Origin: Diorhabda sublineata
Taxonomy: Eukaryota > Arthropoda > Insecta > Coleoptera > Chrysomelidae
Reading direction: 5' to 3'
Assembly (NCBI RefSeq): GCF_026230105.1
Contig: NC_079478.1
Span: 15,391,653 to 15,455,652, forward strand
Length of the DNA: 64,000 bases
The notes below the pieces were generated by a model, which saw only the letters and a program-made list of their open reading frames with translations, made no database searches and was not told the origin of the DNA. The stretch's first letter is position 1; each line of letters begins with the position of its first letter. Position numbers and translations under genes: made by a program. Of the stretch, positions 56,701-64,000 are shown piece by piece.

Positions 56701-59700
56701 ACTACTGAATTTTTTCTGCCACATCTACAGGTTTCTTGTTTCCGACATATCGAACTACTGCATCTGTAAATATGAAGATAATTTTGTAAAAATCTCCAAA
56801 AGATCATATAATTATGATGATTATAGTGATAATGATGGTGATCAAGCTGAACCTACTATATACCGAGTGAAAAAATATATGAAAGTGCAGATGCATTGTA
56901 CTTATCTTACCTCGTCCTTCTTGAAGTATCTTTCTGCCCTAAGCTGCAATAACACTTATCAGCTGATACACAGGTACAAGTATCAGAATCATAGGAGCAT
57001 TCGGAGCAAGACACGTACCCAGAAGAAGAGTTCCTGTTTTGATTGTGCAGCAAGCTAAATCCCTGAGATCTGCTTCTGCTCTTTCTCAATGAAAAGAAAT
57101 CGCTTTCTTCGCTGGTGCTCGCTCGGTCCCTCCGGATTTTTTTCTTTTGATGCTGTTTTCTGTTCGGAATATTCTCTTCTTTGGGTTGGAATTGCCTTGT
57201 GTCATAGGAAGATGTAGATATGGAGCTTTCTGGTAGTTTTGAGTCCATTTGTGATGGAATATCAACCAAGCTCTTCTGGACTATGTGATTCTATGAATAA
57301 TATTTTAATGAAGTTATAAATAATTAATATTCTTAATAATATTTTTATCTACCTGTTTTATCTTCTTTTTAAGAGTTAATTTAAAATTCTTTTGGAATAT
57401 ATGTTTTAATCTCCTAAACTTCCCACCGATGCTAACTCTATGTTTTTGTTGAGGAGCTTTTCTTAATAACTTTTTTTTCTGTCTTCTCATTATGGATTTT
57501 GCTCTTTGATATAGTTCATCTTTGGTGAGTGTTACGGAAAGCTTCAGGAGAAATTCTTTGTAAATAGGTTTGAGATCATTAAAGGACATTCCTTCAGGGT
57601 CGATTATGACGCTTAGAATGTCGTCTAAGGAGTGGAGACCTTCTTGAAGGGAAAGCTCGTTAAATATTTCTTTAAAACCCAATGGAGATCCTCCATTACC
57701 TTGGTCATTACTTCTGAAACAAAGTTCGTCTGAAAGGAAAGCGTTTTTACATATTTACACCAAATATACTAGACCGGGTAGTTTAAAGAAAATCTGAAAT
57801 ACTCAAGTGGGTTAGAATAGTATTGAAATTGAAAAATGTATTTCTTTTCTTCCGATCAATTCACACTTTTTCCGAACTATTAAATTGTGTGGATACGATG
57901 GGATGAGAGATAAAGCCGCACAAACGAATCAATATTATTTCACCAATATTTTCAACTCCTTCAAACATACTACGCTCATGTCAATAATTTCGGTGAAGTC
58001 AATTTTTTCATATATTTCGGATTGGATAGAGATGATAACGAGTTCTGTAAGCCTTTCCTGTTTCATATGATTACTTGATAATTTACTGAAAGTTCTTTCG
58101 CTCACGACGAATGGTGGACATAAAAAATTTTGCCATAACAAAATTTCGACAACAGGTAATGAGAAAACTTTTGAATATAATATCCAATATTTCTGTTGGA
58201 TGTTTTTCTTCGTGAAAAATATCTTTCATTTAAGAGTTCTATTCTTTTACGGTACTTTTTTACTACAGTGCCTTCACTCTGAGTCAATGCAGGTTATCAT
58301 GAGATTATTATTATAAATATGAAGCTCATACAGAAAGCAAAATATTGAATAGCACCCAAAGAATAAGCTGAATCTTTAATATTTCGACAAAACCTTGTGA
58401 TCAAGAATTGCAAAAAGGAAGTAGTCCTAAAATACTAGAAAGAATTCGAAATTTGTTCATCACTACTCTTGTGATTATATAAACATTGGACTTACCGTTA
58501 TGTTTTTGAACGTACATTCATATAAACTAAGTATATTAGTTTCGAAATACCAACAAAAATTGTCCAAGGAATAATAATTTCACTGGGCATTAGTACTAAT
58601 GAAAATATATGTGAATCTAATTTATCCAATATAGGTACTGATTGCACGTAGTGATAAATAGGACAAAGAATTCACCCTCGACTTTTGAAACGTCAATATG
58701 AAGGTGAACGCAATAATTTTACTTAATTTTTTCAATTCTTAATCCTATTTGACTGGAGTATATTTTAAATGGTTTTTTAACCGTTTAAGTCGATTTAAGC
58801 ATTCACGCTTCCCAACTGTCACGGTTCATTAAATACGAGTTAGTTTGTATTATCGATAATATGTAGTTAATTACTGCATTTAACAAGAAAAGTTCTAATG
58901 AACTGTTTTTCTAATTAGATTCCATCTCAAGGTGAATCTATCGGACCGCGAATTTCGTTGAAAATTCTGTACTACAGGGGAATTGGTACAAATACAATGA
59001 CAATCAACTATATTTTCTATATGTAGCTAGTGCAACTTAATTGGGGTAGCTTAAAGGATAGGGATTGAAAGCAAGAAAAAACTACAATTAGAATAAGGAA
59101 ACATGTAGTTTGAAATAAATGACATATGTCATTTAGTGGCGGTCTTGATTAAATTTAATAAAGGAAATTACTTTTTAAGGTAAAAGCAGCCCAATAAGAG
59201 TTGACTCTGATCTACTTTAATCATTGCAAAAGTACGAAGTATGGATGTTAAGTAATGAAATTTAACAAGAGTAGTGCTACTACAGAGAAAAGTACTCGTG
59301 TGGCAAAGGTTAGCTATTTAACTTGAAACCTACTCTGTAGAATACAATGTTTACCGTGTCTCTAAACAAACCAGTATTGCCGTCGCTTTCGTTTGTGTTT
59401 TATTGTTTTGCCGTGAAAATAGAGCAACGGATTGTTGTTAAATACCACAAGGAAACTACAATGTTTGTAACAGCCTCGTCCTTTTGAGAGGTTTGAGCGT
59501 TTTCAAGACGGCCGAGAAGATGTTGAAGATGCTCACATTTGAACAACAATGACTAACACTTATTAGAAAAAGTAATAACGTATGATGAATCAAATTTCCA
59601 ATAAAAGTAACAAAATTTGAGTCTGTTGAAGCAGTGAAAAAGAAGCGGCGCGTGTCCTGAGCGAACAGACATGGAAAAACCGTTTCGAACAATGAAAGAT

Positions 59701-61184
59701 TTGAAAAGAGCGATGTAGAGATAGAGGAGGGGTATATATTGAAGGTTATAATAAATGAATATTGCGTTTTATGTAATGTTTTATACTGGGTTCAACTTTT
59801 ATCTAAAACCAAAAATTAACCTGACTAAACTCGCCAAAAATAATAACTTGCCAAGACTGTCTAGATGTATTCTTCATGCTCAGCTCTATCAAGAGAGGTC
59901 ATAATAACTTTTTGTAGCTTACACCTAATATGGATTTAAATGCCATTTCATCTAGATGAATATGCTAACAAAATGGAGTGTTTCATAAAAGTTAGCTTCT
60001 GCACCTTAGTTTTACTTCTATAACTATAATGCGGATCAATTAACCATTCTTTAGGATGTTATAGTTAATAATTGTTAATTATAGATTAAATCAAGTATTT
60101 AATTGAACGGAAACTTTGCTCTTGAAAAAAAGTAATTTATATCCGACCACAAATTTCTTTCTTCCACTAGAGCCCCTGTATCTTTCGAACTAAACAAATG
60201 ATTGTATAACTTTTGCAGCTCTCTTTGGAAGAAAGTTGATACTTCCTTTTATTTGTGTATATCGACGAATTATTTATGTGATATGATATTAAAATCATTT
60301 TTTTCAATAAACATATAGTTTAATATATTTTTTTACCTTGAACCTTTATTCTTGTATTTGGTCAAACCTCCAGTGTTTAAAAAGCTACCAGATCTAGGAA
60401 TGGTCACTTTTGTTAAGATATCACCAGAATTCTCTGCTTTTCTTATGGCATCTTCATTTTTTCTCATCACCTTCTTCAAACAATTCTTTCCTCCATCATT
60501 CATCACTTGTTTTATTTCTGCATGTAGCTGCTTCTGCTCCCTACTCATGTAAGTATTAAGTTTATCTGGAAAGTATACAAGTCAACTGTTAACAATTTTG
60601 TATCTTCGTATAATAAATGGAGTATTAACGAACCGGTAAATGTTTTTGGTTTAATTTCATGAAACTCTTCTTTACTGGAGTCACTTACTGACTGACTTCT
60701 ACTATTAGATTTTGTTTCATGACTTTTTCTATTAGTTTCTGGTTTGATTGGCTCTTCATAGGGTACAATAGCATTTAAATCTTCTTTTTTAGGTTCAGGA
60801 ACTGTCGGTGCTCTTTTTGTTTTCGTACTTTTTTTGGGAAGTCTATGAGAATTCAGTAGAGGTTTGGTATCAGATACCTAAAATATATGATAATTCAACT
60901 TGACTACTAAAAAATAAATTCTATAGAAAAGAATGTTCGGTATACTCACACTAATATCATTTTCGCTTGTTACGGAAGAAGCATTGCTCCGTTTCTTTCG
61001 AGGTGGTCTAACAGGAATTGAATTTCCCGATTTATCTCTGTTTACACTTGACGTTATGGACATACAAGTAGTAACACCATTCCTATTTCTAGGCCTTTTT
61101 TCTTTTGCTTTCATGTGAGATACTAAAGATTTATACAATGTAGCTGCTATCACTATGGCATCTTCTGAAGTTTGACAGACAAAT
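50214..61184 (-). CDS. Unrecognised Ser/Lys-rich protein with two related Cys-rich motifs; 3' seven exons
   Basis: Exons 61184-60950, 60877-60634, 60565-60337, 57713-57353, 57290-56911, 56763-56294 and 50773-50214 join with all six phases matching (0,1,2,0,2,1) and end in TAG. About 825 codons are visible; the 5' end lies upstream. The first visible residues, FVCQTSEDAIVIAATLYKSL, resemble the last strand and helix of a PTB/PID domain, which is tentative. Basic Ser-rich linkers follow, then a helical region (exon 57713), then cysteine motifs ending KCYC in two consecutive exons, then a Ser-rich tail. The gene converges with Rph. The chain of matching junctions makes the gene model strong; the function is unknown. 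Confidence 0.75.
51300..51480 (-). pseudogene. Tc1-like transposase C-terminal fragment
   Basis: LVRSLGFNQIKHVWNIVKRR, LR matches the Tc1 block SPDLNPIEHVWxxxxRRLR around the third catalytic residue. Upstream SYSNIIKRVGVTTMF is the decayed preceding block. Lies in the last intron of the Cys-motif gene. Confidence 0.75.
51481..53300. other. Intron of the Cys-motif gene, nothing recognised
   Basis: AT-rich. A GC-richer patch at 52650-52790 is unassigned. Confidence 0.4.
53544..53789 (+). other. Unrecognised open frame next to a mariner relic
   Basis: Reads LFVRPVRQHLEYRFNLSYHS, LRIERIPIRIVEKELLDTII, HFDGVIDRVQLPTYHYGALR. Balanced composition, no family known to me. Could be a retroelement gag piece. 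Confidence 0.3.
53790..54622 (+). pseudogene. Mariner relic, nearly full length but broken
   Basis: Shifted frames give FGDETPSRYTVFRWF, then KSAVVQENFLAVCKLILQDR, DLFPLDTAEFDNR, later RIILHHDNASSHTSFQTKTF and LMSHLPYSPYLAPND. The order matches a mariner transposase through the second and third catalytic blocks. The right end resembles the end of the 7747-8290 relic. Confidence 0.83.
54623..55609. other. Intron of the Cys-motif gene, nothing recognised
   Basis: AT-rich with a GC-richer patch at 55160-55310. Confidence 0.4.
55610..56215 (+). pseudogene. Mariner relic, same family as 34915-37290
   Basis: RKRYVNFDLKVLHPNE*FVR, FCLRIGHIN; later YPLYSHDLAPFDYVLFKNIL in a shifted frame is the HPPYSPDLAPxDxxLFxxL block. 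DNA similarity to 34975-35060 and to 36800-36880 shows what the interrupted copy looked like before insertion. Confidence 0.7.
56294..56763 (-). CDS. Cys-motif gene exon with Cys motif copy 2
   Basis: Acceptor catatttacag, donor A|GTAAGT. Nine Cys fall within the first 38 residues (56762-56649): CSSSICRKQETCRCGRK, then YCECDTDSCTESNKCYC. The second part shares D-S/T-D-x-C-T...K-C-Y-C with the motif in the exon upstream. A His/Lys/Ser-rich tail follows. Confidence 0.72.
56911..57290 (-). CDS. Cys-motif gene exon with Cys motif copy 1
   Basis: Acceptor ttattcatag, donor AG|GTAAGA. A Lys/Arg/Ser-rich first part (KKKIRRDRASTSEESDFFSL) leads into the cysteine motif at 57008-56946, CSECSYDSDTCTC followed by VSADKCYC: six Cys within 21 residues. 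Close Cys pairs suggest metal binding or disulphides. With no signal peptide in view, zinc is the simpler idea; this is inference. Confidence 0.72.
57353..57713 (-). CDS. Cys-motif gene exon, helical region
   Basis: Acceptor tttgtttcag, donor CAG|GTAGAT. Reads LGFKEIFNELSLQEGLHSLD, DILSVIIDPEGMSFNDLKPI, then a strongly basic stretch ending LTLKKKIKQ. It is the most ordered-looking part of the protein apart from the Cys motifs. A second upstream AG at 57730 would give the wrong phase. Confidence 0.7.
57714..59399. other. Intron of the Cys-motif gene, nothing recognised
   Basis: The minus-strand frame 58287-58102 (GTVVKKYRKRIELLNERYF) and the plus-strand frame 57885-58070 are unassigned and probably transposon debris. 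Confidence 0.4.
59400..59760 (+). pseudogene. Internally deleted mariner relic
   Basis: RFERFQDGREDVEDAHI (mariner WFKRFKDGREDVEDDxRSGRPS) is followed within 60 bases by VITYDESNF (VITGDESWV). Soon after come RFEQ*KI*KERCRDRGGVYI and EGYNK, the C-terminal end. Large parts of the core are missing. Confidence 0.75.
60337..60565 (-). CDS. Cys-motif gene exon, helical basic segment
   Basis: Acceptor actttccag, donor AG|GTAAAA. Reads KLNTYMSREQKQLHAEIKQV, then NCLKKVMRKNEDAIRKAEN, a charged helix, and SGSFLNTGGLTKYKNKG. The ATG within is internal because the upstream phase joins. Confidence 0.68.
60634..60877 (-). CDS. Cys-motif gene exon, Lys/Ser/Pro-rich
   Basis: Acceptor atattttag, donor G|GTTCGT. 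Starts VSDTKPLLNSHRLPKKSTKT and continues with PTVPEPKKEDLNAIVPYEEP. Low complexity and probably disordered. Both phases fit the neighbouring exons. Confidence 0.65.
60950..61184 (-). CDS. Cys-motif gene, first visible exon (PTB-like end?)
   Basis: Reads FVCQTSEDAIVIAATLYKSL and then a basic linker with RPPRKKRSNASSVTSEND. The acceptor is probably gatttaag at 61185, preceded by ttcttctttcg; the donor is AGT|GTGAGT. The opening strand and helix suit a PTB domain C-terminus, but the earlier part of such a domain was not found downstream to 64000. Confidence 0.6.
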
Positions 61185-61939
61185 CTTAAATCGAAAGAAG
61201 AATTAATTATCAATACAAACTATTTCTCAGCAATTGGTGCATTTTTATCATCAGAATACTTGAAACTAAGAATTCCGTGGTTCTGCGATCAAATTTTCTG
61301 CTTTTTGTCTTTCAAATATAATGATAATAGCTGTAATAATGTACAACTGTAGTTTCATCAAACATAAAAACATATTAATAAAGTAGTATCAAAACAGAAA
61401 CAGAATACCAATGAATCAATTTAATTCTCAAAACATTATTAAAGCAATTAATACCTTCATCATACATCTCACATAGTCATTTAGAATGGTCAGTTACAGA
61501 TCTGGTCGAATTTAACATTTACACCCAAACCGGTACATCAAAAGTATAACCACGAAGAGGAAAATTATTGAAGGATAAAAATAAATAAGCTAGCAACACT
61601 TAAAACAGACAAAAAATTCAATTAATCCTAGTGACACCTAACAATTGATAAACAATTATATAAAAGCATGCAAGTTTCAGAGCTCTTTCTTGAAACTTAG
61701 CCTAACTGAGAAGTGGAGAATAATTGTTATAATAAGAATAATAATTATTATCCAGAACTTCTCAGAAATGAATTTGTAAACCTGCATGATATTACTATAT
61801 ATCAATATTCAATGGGAACTGAAAGATCAATAGAGTAAAAGATACAGAAAACTCTCCAGTAGAAGATAATGAAGAAGTAAATATATTGGTGGACGACATA
61901 GTAATTTCGGTTTTGTAGCATAAAATTACACTTTTTTTG

Positions 61940-62560
61940 ACAAAGAATAGTTTTTAATCAATTATATATTTTCCATTTTGTTCTATGACCTTTTGTCATC
62001 TTTTTTCAGCTTCATGATTCCGCGCTAATAAAGTTCCTGGTCCTTTTCAGCAAAATACTGATCCAGGTGTGTTTGAAGGTCATCGTCAATTGTGAAAGTT
62101 TCACCATTCAAAGATTTCTGCAAACTTCGAAATAAATGGTAATCAGATGGTGCCAGATTAGAGCTGTTTGAGGGATGTGGCATCATTTGCGAAACAAGCT
62201 CCAATAGTTACCTACGAGTTGTTAAAGATGGATGAGGCCTTGCATTATTATGGTGGAACACTGAACCTTTCCTGTTTCTCTTGGATTGCTTCATCCAGTT
62301 TCATTAATGATTGACAGTAAACATCAGAATTGATCGTTTGGTTCCTTGGAAGTAAATCAAAAAACACAATACCTTTGTATTTCCACCAAATTGATGGCAT
62401 GAGCTTTTTAGCTTTTTTGTTGTTTTTCAGCTTTCGATGTGGTTTGTGTTGGTAGATCTTGTTTGCTCCAAGATTGTTTTCGAACTATGTGACTGTATAG
62501 GACCTAATTTTTATCACCGTTTAAGGTGAAAATCGTGAATGTTGATTCTTTGTGTTAAAT
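61940..62560 (-). pseudogene. Mariner relic, C-terminal half
   Basis: Minus-strand frames: WWKYKGIVFFDLLPRNQTIN, SDVYCQSLMKLDEAIQEKQE, R, then a broken DNARPH region, LAPSDYHLFRSLQKSLNGET, FTIDDDLQTHLDQYFAEKD and KRSTKWKIYN. This is the usual second half of a mariner transposase, with frameshifts. Confidence 0.83.
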
Positions 62561-63222
62561 GAATTTTACAATAGTTCGGACTGGAACTGTTTTGTTTCTT
62601 AGCATGTACAAATTGTCAGTGGTGGTCGTACTCTAATGTTGAATCACCAACAGTTAAGGACTTGTTTGATATCAATGAGCAGACATGCGATATATCACTT
62701 TTGTGCAATTTGTACCCAGGATGAAGAAAAAGAGCAAGTAGAAGAAGAGGTAGCAGAAGTATTAGAGAATCATGGATCTGACGAATAACTTTTCCTATTT
62801 TTTTAAATTCACGCCCAATAACAGGGAAACCACACTTAGAAAAACCCTAAAGTACATGGAAACGTGTGCTGATTATAAATTTTTTATATATTTTTTTTAT
62901 ATCCCCTTCCTTTCCCAATGGGCTTCATCCAACTGCTATTTTTTCTAAAACTATCAATCCTGGTCTAAATAGAAAGCTATAAAAAATGTATCACACCAAA
63001 TATATTATATTTCACAGAGAAATTGTGGAAATAACAACAAATAGTTGTAGGATGAAGTTTATAAAAGATAATATAACGTTTTATTACAAATGAGAGAATT
63101 AGTTTCCTTTCACTTTGTTTTTATTTCTCATTATCTGATCTAGAATTTTTTCTGAAATAATTTTGAGCATTTTTGCACCCTGTCTAAATAACTAAATTAA
63201 TGAAACTACCTGCTCGTAAATC
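62561..63222. other. Stretch without recognised features
   Basis: AT-rich. A purine-rich patch at 62720-62770 reads EEKEQVEEEVAEVLENHGSD on the plus strand and is too short to assign. Confidence 0.4.
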
Positions 63223-63516
63223 ATGACCACCAAAATTCATTTTCTTATCACAATTTTTCATTGTAGCTTTTCTGGGCTCACACAATATCACTTCCAAAAG
63301 GAAACAATGAAATTAATTAGTCATGATTTACAACTTAGAAATATGTGTTTTTTACGAATGGAAAAACGGCGGTGTTTCTGCAGATGTTTTTTTGCACACT
63401 TGGCACTGAAACATACTTCAAACAAACTCAATAAAAAAGTTTTCGTCAAACTTGTAGACTTACGAGGTGGAACTTTGAAAGTAGTGGAAAGTTTCTCCTT
63501 TTTTTTTAGAAATTAA
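63223..63516 (+). other. Unassigned open frame, strand uncertain
   Basis: The plus-strand frame reads RCFCRCFFAHLALKHTSNKL, NKKVFVKLVDLRGGTLKVV. The minus strand over 63480-63320 is also open (KHLQKHRRFSIRKKHIF). Either could be an exon of the Cys-motif gene or a relic. Confidence 0.25.
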
Positions 63517-63874
63517 TAGCATAAATTTTTGTGTCTTGTTAGTCTTGTTATATGTTACAAAAAAATGAAATTTCGAGTCTAGACAGATGAAAAGTTTTAT
63601 TCATTTATATTAATTTGTATCCTACATTACAGTAGAACCATTATTTTGATTTATAGAACCGGAATATCCATAAATTTATGAACTTTTCTATTTGTGAATA
63701 AATTGATATTATTATGAGAAGATTTTAAAACAAATTATGAATGAAATTTATTTGTTGTAAAATTAGATAAAAGAAAAAGTTGCATATAGAGAAATATATT
63801 TTAATCTATTGATTTTATGTTCGCTCGTTAATCAGTTCTGTATTTGGTATCGACGGAATGTTAGCTATGATGAG

Positions 63875-64000
63875 GTAGTCCCAGAAGTTACTTGGCTAAC
63901 ATAGAGATGGCGGGAATTGATTGATTGTATTTGAAATTACACCATCTACACAGCATATGTTTCAAGTTTGAAGACGCCACGATGTTTAGTATTTGTTTGG
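63875..64000 (+). mobile_element. Possible mariner 5' end running off the window
   Basis: gtcccagaagttacttggct, followed by gacgccacgatgtttag and gtttgtttgg-like bases, resembles a mariner terminal repeat and 5' leader. The coding part would lie past position 64000. Confidence 0.35.

Noticed and set aside
57731..57740. Acceptor tttcctttcag at 57731 for the helical exon of the Cys-motif gene
   Set aside because: It is a good consensus, but using it puts a stop in frame with the upstream exon. The next AG at 57714 keeps the phase.
59456..59692. Minus-strand 78-codon frame
   Set aside because: Shadow of the plus-strand mariner relic.

Overview
The window is AT-rich eukaryotic DNA, almost certainly from an insect. 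The evidence is spliced genes with GT..AG introns, an insect-type rabphilin, and many mariner, hAT, pogo and non-LTR retroelement relics of the kinds common in insect genomes. A beetle or a similar repeat-rich insect is a guess. I see no rRNA, tRNA, CRISPR array or prokaryotic gene.

Three host genes can be reconstructed from splice signals and matching codon phases. (1) On the plus strand, a rabphilin gene (Rph) runs from upstream of 4357 to a stop at 40213. It has three linker exons (4357-5842), two exons for C2A (8908-9347), then an intron of about 24.5 kb, two exons for C2B (33818-34298) and a last exon with the family's C-terminal signature (40122-40213). The N-terminal Rab-binding zinc finger is not visible in the window. 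(2) On the minus strand, inside that large intron, lies a doublecortin (DCX)-domain gene. Its start codon is at 31669 and exons follow at 28838-28631, 27520-27310, 25069-24886 and 15023-14687. A possible last exon lies near 4.1-3.9 kb, which would carry the gene past the Rph exons on the opposite strand. (3) On the minus strand, 61184-50214, are the last seven exons of an unrecognised protein. All exon phases match. It has a tentative PTB-like segment at the first visible residues, long Ser/Lys-rich low-complexity parts and two related cysteine-rich motifs. It converges with Rph.

The rest is intron or intergenic sequence filled with decayed mobile elements. Mariner relics lie at 1.56-2.26, 7.75-8.29, 10.14-10.83, 20.05-20.81, 34.9-37.3 (interrupted), 53.8-54.6, 55.6-56.2, 59.4-59.76 and 61.94-62.56 kb. 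Other DNA-transposon remains are two tandem transposase tails (26.1-27.1 kb), a 1571-bp long-TIR element nested in a mariner relic (35165-36735), a 1105-bp hAT-type element with an 8-bp target duplication (23519-24623), a 1345-bp long-TIR element with unrecognised ORFs (41473-42817), and pogo/Tigger, Tc1 and hAT fragments. Non-LTR pieces lie at 0.23-0.65, 4.9-5.36, 11.2-11.5, 16.4-16.6, 32.8-33.0 and 45.4-46.3 kb.

Rabphilin acts with Rab3/Rab27 in vesicle exocytosis, and DCX domains bind tubulin. Any functional tie between these neighbours would be inference from layout only. Exon borders come from reading splice consensus by eye, without RNA or homology searches.
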